Counted from the stretch's first letter, positions 33,598 to 44,185 are shown. The stretch: DNA of 57,230 nt from Ligilactobacillus animalis KCTC 3501 = DSM 20602 (GCF_001434535.1 NZ_AYYW01000011.1:1-57230); one strand, 5' to 3'. Made by a program: numbers and translations. Notes: a model not told the origin generated them from the sequence alone.

Positions 33598-34938
33598 ATG
33601 TCTAGTGGTCAGGCGATAACGAATCTGATCATCATCTTGATTGTTTTTTATTTTGCTGCTTTCTTTGTGGCGGCTGAGTTTGCGATCGTATCAGTACGTA
33701 AAAGTGCGATCGAAAGTGCGTTAGAGAATGGAGAAGGAAACCAACGGAAGCTTAAATTAGCCTTAAAGATGGTCACCAACATGAATGAGTATCTTTCAAC
33801 GACCCAGGTCGGGATCTCGACAACAGGGATCATTTTAGGTTGGATCGGGGCTGATACCTTGACTAAGATCTTGACGGATGTTTTAGGTTTCATGCCGATC
33901 AACCATGCGACAACTGTGGCGATCAGTGCGATCTTAGGGGTCGTGATCTTAACGTATCTTGAAGTGGTCGTGACCGAGATCGTGCCTAAAAATATCAGTA
34001 TCGATATGCCATTAAAAGTGATGATGTTCATTGTAACGCCACTGCATTACTTCCACGTGGTATTTTACCCATTTGTGTGGTTGCTGAACGCCTCAGCTTC
34101 CGGGATCGTGCGCTTAGTCGGATTAAAACCAGCTGGTGAAGGTCAGGATGTCTTATCGCAAAGTGAGATCTTGAGTATTTCACGTAATGCGGTGACTGGT
34201 GGTGCGATCGATAAAGATGATTTTGTATATATGCAACGTGCTTTTGAATTCAACGATAAGGTCGCTAAAGATATCATGGTCGACCGGACGAGTTTAGAGG
34301 TCGTTGATATCACAGATACAGTACATGATGTGATCGAAAAGTATCTGCATAAAAAGTATACGCGTTATCCAGTGGTCGCTAATAACGATAAGGATAAGAT
34401 CTTGGGGTATGTCTATATCTATGATATGATCCGTCAAGCTCAAGTCGATGATACAGTTCGGGTAAGTAAATTGATGCGGACGATCATTACCGTCCCAGAG
34501 GTCACTCCGATCCAAAAATTACTGCAAAGTATGGTCCAAAAGCAAACACCGATCGTAGTTGTGTTAGACGAATACGGTGGAACTAGTGGGATCGTAACTG
34601 ACCGTGATATCTATGAAGAACTATTTGGCACGGTGCGTGATGAAGCTGATGATGTGATCCAAGAAGATATCGTGGATAACCATGATGGGACCTATCGTGT
34701 TTCAGGGAAGACGACTCTTTATGATTTCCAACGCTTCTTTGATTTCTATACCAATGATTTCCAAGAAGCTGAAAGTGTAACGATCGCAGGTTATCTTTTG
34801 GAAAATTATAAAGTTGAATTGGGGACCGTCATTACGTTGGGCGACTTTGACATCAAAGTTACCGATTTTAGCCGAAACTATATCGAATGGATGGAAGTCA
34901 GCCCCCACCAAGAAACTGAAGAAAAAACCGAGAGTTAA
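33598..34938 (+). CDS. CNNM/CorC-type membrane protein with CBS domains (hemolysin family)
   Basis: The 446-residue protein has a DUF21 (CNNM) membrane domain of about four segments (VFYFAAFFVAAEFAIVSVRKS ... TTGIILGWIGADTL), a tandem CBS pair (IMVDRTSLEVVDIT ... PIVVVLDEYGGTSGIVTDRD) and a C-terminal CorC_HlyC domain. Family members are linked to Mg2+ efflux or tolerance; the older hemolysin name is misleading. I start at ATG 33598 with GGAG close upstream; an in-frame GTG at 33544 is less plausible. Monocistronic, ending in a terminator. Confidence 0.88.
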   Translation: MSSGQAITNLIIILIVFYFAAFFVAAEFAIVSVRKSAIESALENGEGNQRKLKLALKMVTNMNEYLSTTQVGISTTGIILGWIGADTLTKILTDVLGFMPINHATTVAISAILGVVILTYLEVVVTEIVPKNISIDMPLKVMMFIVTPLHYFHVVFYPFVWLLNASASGIVRLVGLKPAGEGQDVLSQSEILSISRNAVTGGAIDKDDFVYMQRAFEFNDKVAKDIMVDRTSLEVVDITDTVHDVIEKYLHKKYTRYPVVANNDKDKILGYVYIYDMIRQAQVDDTVRVSKLMRTIITVPEVTPIQKLLQSMVQKQTPIVVVLDEYGGTSGIVTDRDIYEELFGTVRDEADDVIQEDIVDNHDGTYRVSGKTTLYDFQRFFDFYTNDFQEAESVTIAGYLLENYKVELGTVITLGDFDIKVTDFSRNYIEWMEVSPHQETEEKTES

Positions 34939-34944
34939 ACAATG

Positions 34945-34982
34945 AGAAGAGATCAAGGAAAAACTTGATTTCTTCTTTTTTA
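34945..34982 (+). terminator. Terminator after the CNNM/CBS gene
   Basis: AGAAGAGATCAAG pairs with CTTGATTTCTTCT, followed by a T run. Confidence 0.8.
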
Positions 34983-35026
34983 AAATCTAAAAAGTTGCTC
35001 AAAATATAGTTTGATGAGGTGATCTA

Positions 35027-35428
35027 ATGATAAAAGTAGCAGCTGCTGTGATCGTTTCAGAGGGCAAGATCTTAGCTGCCAAGCGGAAAAATGAACGTCT
35101 TGGCGGAGGCTTTTGGGAATTCCCTGGTGGTAAACTCGAACCCGGAGAAACACCAAAGCAAGCTTGTCAAAGAGAAGTTGCCGAAGAACTAGGTGATCAG
35201 TGTGAAGTGTTGGAGCGGATCGATGTTTCCCGGCATTTTGAGACGCCGTATGGTGAGTTAGAGATCGATTTCTTTTGGACAAAACTAAAGACATATAATT
35301 TAAAATTGGTGGCTGCTAGTGAGTACCGGTGGTTGACACCAGAGCAACTGGAAAGTGTTACTTGGCTCAAGCCCTCTGAGCCAGTTCTAGAGGTCATCAA
35401 ACAAACAGATCTGAGGAAATTTGAATGA
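35027..35428 (+). CDS. NUDIX hydrolase, MutT-like (8-oxo-dGTP diphosphatase family)
   Basis: The 133-residue protein carries a full Nudix box, GGKLEPGETPKQACQREVAEELGD (only key residues matter: G, E, REVxEExG), and the MutT-like N-terminus VAAAVIVSEGKILAAKR. MutT enzymes hydrolyse oxidised dGTP to its monophosphate. GAGGTGATCTAATG gives a normal Shine-Dalgarno. Its stop overlaps the start of the following helicase gene (ATGA), so the two proteins are translationally coupled and probably act together, perhaps on damaged nucleotides or on a nucleotide signal; the exact substrate is unproven. Confidence 0.88.
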   Translation: MIKVAAAVIVSEGKILAAKRKNERLGGGFWEFPGGKLEPGETPKQACQREVAEELGDQCEVLERIDVSRHFETPYGELEIDFFWTKLKTYNLKLVAASEYRWLTPEQLESVTWLKPSEPVLEVIKQTDLRKFE

Positions 35429-38271
35429 GTGAAGAATTTAAAAATGCGATCTTAGCTGGTTTATATGACAGCAAATATGCACCTAAGTTAGATGGGCCAG
35501 TGCCTAAATTATTGACTAATCAACCGACCGAGACATTGTGGAGTCACTTACAACAAGAATTATTGACGTGTGATCATTTTGTCCTAGCGCCAGCCTTTTT
35601 GACCGTTGATATGTTAGTGCCACTAAAAGCTGTTTTGGCCCGTATAGCCAAAAAAGGTGTGACCGGAACGATCTTAACGGCTGATTATTTGGGATTCAAT
35701 GCGCCCGCTGTGTTTACGGAGCTGTTGAAGTTACCCAATGTTACGACTAAGATCGTGACTAAGGAAGCTTTCCATATGAAAGGTTATTTCTTTTGGCATG
35801 GTCCACAGCAAACAGCTTACGTAGGAAGTGCTAATTTTACGCGAAATGCTTTATTGAAAAACTGTGAATTGACTTTACGGGTGACTAGTGCAGAACAAGC
35901 TGATTTTACGCAACAATTAGCGCAGATCTTGAAGCGACTAGCTGAAGATGCAATTGATCTGACTACTGACTGGATCGTAGCTTATCAAGCACGCTACCGT
36001 CCACCAGTGAGACCAGCTGCTACCAAAAAAGAAAAACTGCTACCTAATCGAATGCAAAAAGAAGCATTACTGCAATTGGCTAATTTACGAGCTCAGGGCA
36101 GTACTAAGGGGTTAGTCGTTTCAGCTACGGGAACGGGGAAGACTTACTTAGGTGCTTTTGATGTTAAAGCTTATGCCCCTAAGCGCTTTTTGTATGTCGT
36201 TCATCGTGAACAGATCTTAGAAAAGACCAAAGCTAGTTTTCAAAAAGTCATCGGCGGTCCAGCCAGTGATTTTGGCACATATTCTGGTAAAAAGCATGAA
36301 ACTGAGGCTAAATATTTATTTGCTACAGTCCAATCACTGGCTAAAGACGAAGCCTTAGCTCAATTTTTGCCGACTGAGTTTGATTACATCTTGTTTGATG
36401 AAGCCCATCATTTAGGGGCACCTATTTTTCAAAAAGTGATGGATCATTTTACGCCGGCCTTTTGCTTAGGGATGACCGCAACGCCAGAACGCATGGATGA
36501 TTTCAATGTGTATCGTAGCTTTGATTACAATCTAGCCTATGAGATCTCATTGGATGAAGCTTTGACGGCTGAATTATTATGTCCATTTGACTATGTAGGT
36601 GTGACTGACTATGAATATGAAGGCGAAATGATCACCGAAAAGACACCGCTCAAGCAGTTAGCTGCACCTGAGCGTGTTGCCCATATTCTAAAGCAATTAG
36701 AATATTATGGTAGTACTAAAAGTCGGGGGGGCTTAGTTTTTTGCAGCCGCCAACAAGAAGCAAGAGCGCTGGCCGAAGCCTTTACAGCTGCTGGGTATCC
36801 GAGTCAAGCCTTGACCAATGAAGATAGTGTTGCTAAAAGAGAACAAGCCGTTGCCCGCTTAGAAAGGGGTGCCGTAAAATATTTGATCTCAGTTGATATC
36901 TTCAATGAAGGGATCGATATTCCCTGTGTCGATCAGATAATTTTGTTACGCGATACGCGTTCAAAGATCGTCTTTACCCAACAATTGGGCCGGGGATTGA
37001 GATTATTTCCCGGGAAAACGAGCGCATTGATCTTAGATTTTATCGGTAACTACCAAAACAACTATCTGATCCCCCAAGCTTTGACAAATGATCGTTCTTT
37101 GAATAAAGATCGTTTGGTCGCTGACTTAAAAGAGCAGGTCGTCTATGGCCTATCCACGATCAATTTTGATGAGATCGCCTATCAAAAGATCTTAGCTGTG
37201 ATCGCTAGAACTAAACTTGATTCACTTAAGCACCTAAAAGAAGCTTATTTTGAATTATCCCAAAAATTAGGGCGCATACCGATGCGACGCGATTTTTATC
37301 AGAGCAGTCAACTAGATCCTCAGATTTTTACGCAAGGTAACACCTTAGTCAGCTATGCCGATTTTTTGGATAAGCTAGGTGTAAAGCAAGAACTATCGCA
37401 TTACGCTAAACAAGTTATCGCTTTTCTAGAAAAAGAATTGATGAATGGAATGCGTAAACATGAACTATTGCTGTTACAACAATTATTGATAGCCGAAGTG
37501 ACGCAAGCTGACTATTGCGAACGCTTGACTAAAGCGGGATGCTATGTGGATGATGCGGTCTTGGACTCGGTAAATGCGATCTTGTCACTGCGCTTTTTTG
37601 AAGTCAAAGCAGGCAAGAAATTACGCTCTGAAACCTATGGTGCTAAACCTTTGATCGTACTTGAACAAGGTAAATATCGTCTAAGTAGCGCATTTAGTGA
37701 AGCATTGTTGCAGCCAGCATTTAAACAACACGTTGTAGATATTATTGAAACGGGGCTTTTGCTGAGTCAAGCTTATCAGGCGCAAAAGCGTTTTACACTG
37801 TATCAAAAATATACGCGTAAAGATGTATGTCGCTTGTTAGATTGGCCTAAGGATATCAGTGCCCCGCTCTATGGTTATCGTGTGGTCGATGATGTGTGCC
37901 CGATATTTATCACCTACCAAAAAGAAAAGCAGGGTTATCAAAATGTCTTGACAGATGACCGTGCGATCCGCTGGTATACGCGAAGCCCTAGATCATTAGC
38001 GTCAAAAGAGGTAAAAGAACTTTTAGCAGGTGTTAAAACTGGGGACCCATATGTTAAGTTGCCACTCTTTATCAAGCCAAGTGATGCTTTTGGTGCTGAA
38101 TTTTACTATGTGGGGGAAGCTAAGATCATCGCTAAAAGTGTACGCGAAGTTGAACTAGGTACTAAAAATAAACCTAAAAAAGCAGTGGCGATGGATCTGC
38201 TCTTTGAACAGCCACTGCCGCTTGAAATGCTGGAAAAACTCCAGGCGTTTCCAGTAGATCCCGAAGATTAG
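35425..38271 (+). CDS. PLD-type nuclease / superfamily II helicase / DUF3427 fusion
   Basis: The 948-residue protein combines an N-terminal phospholipase D-like domain (about residues 40-185, with HMK and GSANFTRNAL of a single HKD-type motif), a DEAD/DEAH helicase core (SATGTGKTYLG, LFDEAHHLG, GMTATPERMD, ISVDIFNEGIDIP, QQLGRGLR) and a long C-terminal DUF3427-type region from about residue 560. HKD domains dimerise to form a phosphodiesterase site. Such fusions are usually discussed as DNA repair or phage-defence enzymes; the coupled MutT gene strengthens a nucleic-acid quality-control or conflict role, but this is inference. Confidence 0.85.
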   Translation: MSEEFKNAILAGLYDSKYAPKLDGPVPKLLTNQPTETLWSHLQQELLTCDHFVLAPAFLTVDMLVPLKAVLARIAKKGVTGTILTADYLGFNAPAVFTELLKLPNVTTKIVTKEAFHMKGYFFWHGPQQTAYVGSANFTRNALLKNCELTLRVTSAEQADFTQQLAQILKRLAEDAIDLTTDWIVAYQARYRPPVRPAATKKEKLLPNRMQKEALLQLANLRAQGSTKGLVVSATGTGKTYLGAFDVKAYAPKRFLYVVHREQILEKTKASFQKVIGGPASDFGTYSGKKHETEAKYLFATVQSLAKDEALAQFLPTEFDYILFDEAHHLGAPIFQKVMDHFTPAFCLGMTATPERMDDFNVYRSFDYNLAYEISLDEALTAELLCPFDYVGVTDYEYEGEMITEKTPLKQLAAPERVAHILKQLEYYGSTKSRGGLVFCSRQQEARALAEAFTAAGYPSQALTNEDSVAKREQAVARLERGAVKYLISVDIFNEGIDIPCVDQIILLRDTRSKIVFTQQLGRGLRLFPGKTSALILDFIGNYQNNYLIPQALTNDRSLNKDRLVADLKEQVVYGLSTINFDEIAYQKILAVIARTKLDSLKHLKEAYFELSQKLGRIPMRRDFYQSSQLDPQIFTQGNTLVSYADFLDKLGVKQELSHYAKQVIAFLEKELMNGMRKHELLLLQQLLIAEVTQADYCERLTKAGCYVDDAVLDSVNAILSLRFFEVKAGKKLRSETYGAKPLIVLEQGKYRLSSAFSEALLQPAFKQHVVDIIETGLLLSQAYQAQKRFTLYQKYTRKDVCRLLDWPKDISAPLYGYRVVDDVCPIFITYQKEKQGYQNVLTDDRAIRWYTRSPRSLASKEVKELLAGVKTGDPYVKLPLFIKPSDAFGAEFYYVGEAKIIAKSVREVELGTKNKPKKAVAMDLLFEQPLPLEMLEKLQAFPVDPED

Positions 38272-38330
38272 AAAAAAATTTCGGTAAAATTAAAGATTTT
38301 TCCAAAAAATAAGGTGAGAAAAACTTGCAA

Positions 38331-38358
38331 TTGTAAAGATTTTTTTGTAAATTATAAT
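38331..38358 (+). promoter_or_regulatory. Promoter of guaB
   Basis: TTGTAA at 38331-38336 and TATAAT at 38353-38358 are 16 bp apart, 36 bases upstream of guaB. Confidence 0.65.
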
Positions 38359-38375
38359 ACAATATAATAATTTAA

Positions 38376-39881
<1,506 letters not shown>

Positions 39882-39884
39882 TTT

Positions 39885-39931
39885 AAAAGCCTAAAAAAAA
39901 ACGCCGTTACTGGCGTTTTTTTTAGGCTTAT
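39885..39931. terminator. Bidirectional terminator between guaB and the ABC exporter operon
   Basis: AAGCCTAAAAAAAAACGCC pairs with GGCGTTTTTTTTAGGCTT, with A and T tracts on both sides suiting the two convergent genes. Confidence 0.9.
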
Positions 39932-40602
39932 TTTTTTTGAACTAATTGTCCGTCCGTCAGTTCATAGATCTTGTCGGCTTGTTCGATCAAGCGAAGATCA
40001 TGCGTTACAGTAATGACGGCTTTATTTTGTTGCTTAGCTAAGGCTTGTAAGATCGTACCAACTTTTTTGACGCGCTGACTATCGAGCGCAGCCGTTGGTT
40101 CATCGGCTAAAACGATCTCCGGGTCAGTGTAGAGCGCCCGGGCGATCGCAGCGCGTTGACTTTGACCACCGGAAAGTTCATTGGGATATTTATCTTTGAG
40201 TTCAGCGATCTCAAGGTGAGCTAACAGCCGTTCAAGTTCGGCTGGACTTAGATTGCCCGTCTTTTTGACGCGATCGACCAGTTCAAACTGTTCTTTGAGC
40301 GTTAAATAAGGAACGAGATTATGAGCTTGTAAAACAAAACCGATCTGATTCAAGCGGAGTTGTTCTCTTTCTTTGTTGCTATAGGCAGCGATCTCTTTTC
40401 CATTGATCAAAACAGAGCCACTACTAGGACTTAAAATGTTACCGGCAATTGTTAAAAAAGTACTTTTCCCTGAACCAGAAGGCCCTAAGATCAAGACAAA
40501 TTCACCTTTATCAGCTGAAAAATCGATATCTTTAAGGGCATGAACTTTAGCTGAACCACTGCCAAAATATTTGTTAACATTTTTAAATTCAATTACTGAC
40601 AT
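39928..40602 (-). CDS. ABC exporter ATP-binding protein (HrtA-like)
   Basis: The 224-residue ATPase has Walker A GPSGSGKSTFLTIAG, Q-loop and the segment IGFVLQAHNLVPYLTLKEQF, signature ELSGGQSQRAAIARAL and Walker B VLADEPTAALD. The NLVPYL stretch and the order TetR-permease-ATPase resemble HrtRBA of Lactococcus, a haem-exporting system, more than a generic MacB/LolD protein. Substrate is inferred, not proven. It is the last gene of a three-gene minus-strand operon and lies 4 bases after the permease. Confidence 0.85.
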   Translation of the reverse strand: MSVIEFKNVNKYFGSGSAKVHALKDIDFSADKGEFVLILGPSGSGKSTFLTIAGNILSPSSGSVLINGKEIAAYSNKEREQLRLNQIGFVLQAHNLVPYLTLKEQFELVDRVKKTGNLSPAELERLLAHLEIAELKDKYPNELSGGQSQRAAIARALYTDPEIVLADEPTAALDSQRVKKVGTILQALAKQQNKAVITVTHDLRLIEQADKIYELTDGQLVQKK

Positions 40603-40606
40603 AAAA

Positions 40607-41668
40607 TCAACCTCCGATCGCTTGGGCTGGATCGATCCGCAAGATCGCTCTGACTGGGATCAAGGAACCCAAAACTGATGTTAAAACGAGTCCGACAGAA
40701 ACTAGACTTAAGAATTTTAGATCAAAAGTCATCGGAACATTTGCTGGGATCACCAGGGCGGTAGCTAAGGTCAGCAAAGCTCCAATGATCAAGCCTGTAA
40801 CGACTAAGATAAAAGATTGCCCGATCGTATTTTGGATTAAGACTTTGTTAGCGATCCCTTGGACCCGCAAGACTGCGTAGTTGGGGAGTTTTTGGATCGT
40901 GATGATATATAAGAAAACGGCGATCACGATCAAAGAGATGATCATCAAAAAAGCGATCATAAAGGTAAAAGTGCTATTTTGAGCACTGTAGCCAGGTAAT
41001 TTATCGATCAAAGCTTGTTGTGTGGCCACTTGCAGTTGCGGATCAGTGACTTTAAAATCAGGATCTTTGGATAAGACCCCGCTGGCAGCAAAGTTAGGAC
41101 CAACGTTTTTTAGTTCAGACCAAGCAGTTAGTGAACCATAGACAACGGGTAAAACATTTAACTTGGCATTTTTTATAAAGCCAGTGATCGTATAGGGTGT
41201 TGTTTGGGAGTTGAAATATACTTTATCTCCAAGTTTATAGCCGTCATTTTTGAAACTATCATCGACGACGACTTCTTGCTTAGTTTTGGGAAGATGCCCC
41301 GAGCTTGCCTTTAATTGTTGATAGACGAACTGAGATCTCTCTAGCCCAACAAATGTAGCCGAGAGTTTTTGGCGTCCCTTTTCTTTGACAATGATGGGGG
41401 CTTGTCCGATCACGGCTTCATTTTTAGTCAATTTAAGTTCGTTTATCTGCTCTTTTGTGAGCAGTGATTGACGCAAATTGACATCGGCATCACGGTTCAA
41501 GGCGATCTTTTCAAAATCCCAACTTTTGATCGCATAAGTATTTTCGTGCGCCAATCCGAGCGCAAGACTGGTCAGGATAAAGACGAGATAGCTGATCAAA
41601 ACGACCATCGCGATGATCAATGAATAACGGATCTTTTCATGTTTGATCTCTTTTAGTGCTAGATACAT
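40607..41668 (-). CDS. FtsX-type ABC permease (HrtB-like)
   Basis: The 353-residue permease has an N-terminal segment (YSLIIAMVVLISYLVFILT), a large extracellular MacB-like periplasmic-core domain (about 40-220) and three C-terminal membrane helices ending PVRAILRIDPAQAIGG, the FtsX pattern. HrtB proteins of lactic acid bacteria share this length and opening (MFLALNE-like MYLALKEIKHEK). It sits between a TetR gene and the ATPase, consistent with export of haem or another amphipathic toxin sensed by the regulator. Confidence 0.8.
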   Translation of the reverse strand: MYLALKEIKHEKIRYSLIIAMVVLISYLVFILTSLALGLAHENTYAIKSWDFEKIALNRDADVNLRQSLLTKEQINELKLTKNEAVIGQAPIIVKEKGRQKLSATFVGLERSQFVYQQLKASSGHLPKTKQEVVVDDSFKNDGYKLGDKVYFNSQTTPYTITGFIKNAKLNVLPVVYGSLTAWSELKNVGPNFAASGVLSKDPDFKVTDPQLQVATQQALIDKLPGYSAQNSTFTFMIAFLMIISLIVIAVFLYIITIQKLPNYAVLRVQGIANKVLIQNTIGQSFILVVTGLIIGALLTLATALVIPANVPMTFDLKFLSLVSVGLVLTSVLGSLIPVRAILRIDPAQAIGG

Positions 41669-41684
41669 AGTGAAACTTCCTTTC

Positions 41685-42182
41685 TTAGTTATCTAGGGGA
41701 GAAAGCAAGGCAATGCTTTTCTCCAAGCGCTCAAGATAGAGTTCTTTATTTTGCGGATCATTTAAGGCTTCTCTTAAGGCTTGATGGCTCAAAGTCGCTA
41801 ACGCCCAGCGAGTAGCAGAAAGGCTAGGGTCGGCAAAAGCTAAAGGTAATTCATTTACAGTCAAATGTAACTTGAGCAGATCGTAATAGGGGCTTTTTAG
41901 TGAAGCCGTGATAAAAGCGCGCGTTGCGTTGAGGAGCGCTTGCGGTGAACTTGACTTAAGATCGGCATGGATATCAACTAGCGCTAAGTGGTAAAGATAG
42001 TCATAAGCTTCGTTTAAGTCAGTGAAATATTTGTAAAAAGCCCCGCGCGCGATCTGAGCATCTTTGACGATCCGGGCGACTTGGGCGTCTTTTAGTGGAT
42101 AAGTGGAAAATTCCGTCAAGAGAGCAGCATTGATGCGCTCTTTTTTTTCAGGGGCAAGATTTTTGAATGTCGGTGAAACCAT
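41685..42182 (-). CDS. TetR family transcriptional regulator
   Basis: The 165-residue repressor has an N-terminal helix-turn-helix (AALLTEFSTYPLKDAQVARIVKDAQIARGAFYKYFTD; key features are the KDAQIARGAFYKYF recognition helix) and a variable ligand-binding C-terminal half. AGGAGGT lies 6 bases before the ATG. It is the first gene of the regulator-permease-ATPase operon, and a palindrome overlaps the -35 of its own promoter, indicating autoregulation. The order matches HrtR-HrtB-HrtA, so haem is a candidate ligand. Confidence 0.85.
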   Translation of the reverse strand: MVSPTFKNLAPEKKERINAALLTEFSTYPLKDAQVARIVKDAQIARGAFYKYFTDLNEAYDYLYHLALVDIHADLKSSSPQALLNATRAFITASLKSPYYDLLKLHLTVNELPLAFADPSLSATRWALATLSHQALREALNDPQNKELYLERLEKSIALLSPLDN

Positions 42183-42222
42183 AGTGTACCTCCTTAAAAG
42201 TATAAAAGTAATTTACGCTCTA

Positions 42223-42251
42223 AGCATAACAATAAAGTGACACGTTGTCAA
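42223..42251 (-). promoter_or_regulatory. Promoter and candidate TetR operator of the ABC exporter operon
   Basis: On the minus strand TTGACA (complement of 42246-42251) and TATGCT (complement of 42223-42228) are 17 bp apart. The inverted repeat TGACA-CGT-TGTCA (42238-42250) overlaps the -35 box, a natural site for repression by the adjacent TetR protein. Confidence 0.7.
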
Positions 42252-42266
42252 CGTTGGGTAAAATAA

Positions 42267-42297
42267 AAAAGCTATGTCGCAACATAACTTTTGAAAA
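42267..42297 (-). terminator. Terminator of the YitT-like gene
   Basis: On the minus strand AAAAGTTATGT and ACATAGCTTTTTT form a stem around TGCG, followed by T-rich sequence. Confidence 0.8.
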
Positions 42298-42298
42298 A

Positions 42299-43138
42299 CT
42301 AGATCCCAAATGTCCCACCGTGAACTTTAACAACGTTTGAAGCGATGATAAAAGCATCGGGATCAATATCATGGATCGCAGCTAGTAATGGACCGTAGCT
42401 TTGATTGTCGATGACCGCCATCAATAATTCTTTTTCGTTAGCTGAATAACCACCACGAACATTGAAGATCGTCATGGCATGGTCTTCAGATTCGAGCATT
42501 TTTTTGATCTCAGGGAGTTTAGTTTGACTCATCACTTGGATCTGATATTTGTGGTCAAGACCAGCTTCGGTATAACGCATGACGATCGAGGTGATGACCA
42601 GTGAAAATGAAGCCATGAAAAAGGCATTCAAACCGGAAACAAAGATATTAAAAAAGGTGACTAGCATATCGATCGCTAAAAGTGAAAACGCAGGATTGAT
42701 ATGGAAATACTTTTTAAAGATCATCGGTGGAACAGTTGTCCCGCCACTGGAAGCGTTGATCCGATAAAGGGCAGCTACCCCGAGCGCAAAGACGGCTCCG
42801 CCAACGATCACGGCTAATAGATCATCTTCAATTATCTTTTGACTGGGAGTGATATACATTAACAGTGGTAAAAGGAAACTACCATAGATGATATTTTTAA
42901 CAGTCTTTTTGTCGAGCAATAACCAAGCAGCTAAGATCATCAGTAAATTGATGAGTAAAACTGTCAACGAGCGATTGATCCCAAAAGCAGCGTCTAACAA
43001 GATTGCAAGTCCCGTTGCTCCACCGGCCGCAATATTGATCGGGGCATAGAAGAAGTTGACTGAAATGGCAATCAATTCTAGCGCAATGACTAAAACGAGC
43101 CAATAAAACCAAGGTGTTTGGACTAATCTTTTTTTCAC
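42299..43138 (-). CDS. YitT family membrane protein (DUF161/DUF2179)
   Basis: The 279-residue protein has five or so transmembrane segments (N-terminal FYWLVLVIALELIAISVNFFY, AAGGATGLAILLD, later SSGGTTVPP) and a C-terminal cytosolic DUF2179 domain (IQVMSQTKLPEIKKMLESED ... GGYSANEKELLMAVI). Such proteins are widespread in Firmicutes; transport is suspected but the substrate is unknown. The gene is monocistronic. Confidence 0.85.
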   Translation of the reverse strand: MKKRLVQTPWFYWLVLVIALELIAISVNFFYAPINIAAGGATGLAILLDAAFGINRSLTVLLINLLMILAAWLLLDKKTVKNIIYGSFLLPLLMYITPSQKIIEDDLLAVIVGGAVFALGVAALYRINASSGGTTVPPMIFKKYFHINPAFSLLAIDMLVTFFNIFVSGLNAFFMASFSLVITSIVMRYTEAGLDHKYQIQVMSQTKLPEIKKMLESEDHAMTIFNVRGGYSANEKELLMAVIDNQSYGPLLAAIHDIDPDAFIIASNVVKVHGGTFGI

Positions 43139-43204
43139 GAATATTCCCCCGTATTTATTTGATAATATAAGTTTAACGTATTCAAGAAAAAATAGCTATA
43201 TTTT

Positions 43205-44128
43205 TTAAAATATAAATTTTTGTTGCTTTATTTCTAAGCGTAAGTCGCCTGGTGGAAAGGTAAATGTTTCTCCATTAACTTGAATGATCTGGGGGGCAGT
43301 AGTGGTCAGTTCAAGCTGTTTAGTTATATAGAAGCTAAGTGAGCGGGCCTGAAGATGATAAGTTCCGGGTAAAAGCATCAATAAAAAGATGCTTAAGAAA
43401 TTTAATAAATTCTTTTTTTCGATCACGACCAAGGTAAGGTTTCCATCATCTAATCGTGCTTTGGGGAAAAGCGCAACACCACCGCCAAAATACGGTTGAT
43501 CAGTGATCGTACACAAAAAGGCATGTGAAAAATTTTTAGCTGGAAAATCCGGCGATACCACCGTCACTTCGAATGCTTTTTGGCGTCTGAGCGCTTTGAA
43601 AAAACAAGCAGCATAGGCGAATTTACCTAAGTGTAATTTATTTAGCTGCTTTTTTAAACGTGAATTATTCGTCATTTCGACGATCCGGGCATCAAAGCCA
43701 AGCCCTAAATTATTTGAGAAAACACCAGTATGATTTGAAGTCTTAAAGTATCCTAGATCAAGCGTATGGGGCGTTTTTTGAGCTAAGAGCTGAGCTAAAG
43801 ATTTGTTGGGGTCGGTAGAGATCTGAGCGGCTTTGGCAAAATCGTTGCCAGAGCCACAGGGGATGTATCCTAAAGTAACATCTAATTTGGTGGGAAAGGC
43901 TACGGCATTTAAGGAGTGATAAAGCGTACCATCACCACCTAAGATCACAAAGATAGTAGTTGGCTTTAGCTGTGCTTGCCGGCGTAGGTGCTGTTTTAGA
44001 TCTGTACTTGATGTGGTCAAATAGTAGCTATACTTTACATTTAGTTGGTGTAATTGCTTTTGTATTTTAGGCCAACTTTTCCGAGCGCATCCATTGCCAG
44101 CACAGGGGTTGATAATAAAATGATACAT
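43205..44128 (-). CDS. Diacylglycerol kinase family lipid kinase (DagK/YegS-like)
   Basis: The 307-residue protein begins MYHFIINPCAGNGCARK and contains the nucleotide-site GGDGTLYHSLNAV and GSGNDFAKAAQ, the hallmarks of DAGK-cat kinases that phosphorylate diacylglycerol or related lipids; the C-terminal half is the beta-rich YegS-type domain. I start at ATG 44128 because GGAGG lies six bases upstream. That ribosome binding site is inside a perfect 15-bp hairpin following mscL, so translation may be gated by mRNA structure. Lipid specificity is not shown by sequence. Confidence 0.85.
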   Translation of the reverse strand: MYHFIINPCAGNGCARKSWPKIQKQLHQLNVKYSYYLTTSSTDLKQHLRRQAQLKPTTIFVILGGDGTLYHSLNAVAFPTKLDVTLGYIPCGSGNDFAKAAQISTDPNKSLAQLLAQKTPHTLDLGYFKTSNHTGVFSNNLGLGFDARIVEMTNNSRLKKQLNKLHLGKFAYAACFFKALRRQKAFEVTVVSPDFPAKNFSHAFLCTITDQPYFGGGVALFPKARLDDGNLTLVVIEKKNLLNFLSIFLLMLLPGTYHLQARSLSFYITKQLELTTTAPQIIQVNGETFTFPPGDLRLEIKQQKFIF

Positions 44129-44134
44129 AAAAAG

Positions 44135-44177
44135 CCTCCAAATTAAGGTTCTTGATAAGTATACCTTAATTTGGAGG
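44135..44177 (-). promoter_or_regulatory. Hairpin overlapping the Shine-Dalgarno of the lipid kinase; possible mscL terminator
   Basis: CCTCCAAATTAAGGT (44135-44149) is perfectly complementary to ACCTTAATTTGGAGG (44163-44177), loop 13. On the minus strand the 3' arm ends GGAGG, the kinase ribosome binding site, followed by CTTTTT and the ATG. The same structure lies 8 bases after the mscL stop, so it also resembles its terminator. Confidence 0.75.
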
Positions 44178-44185
44178 ATCAATGT

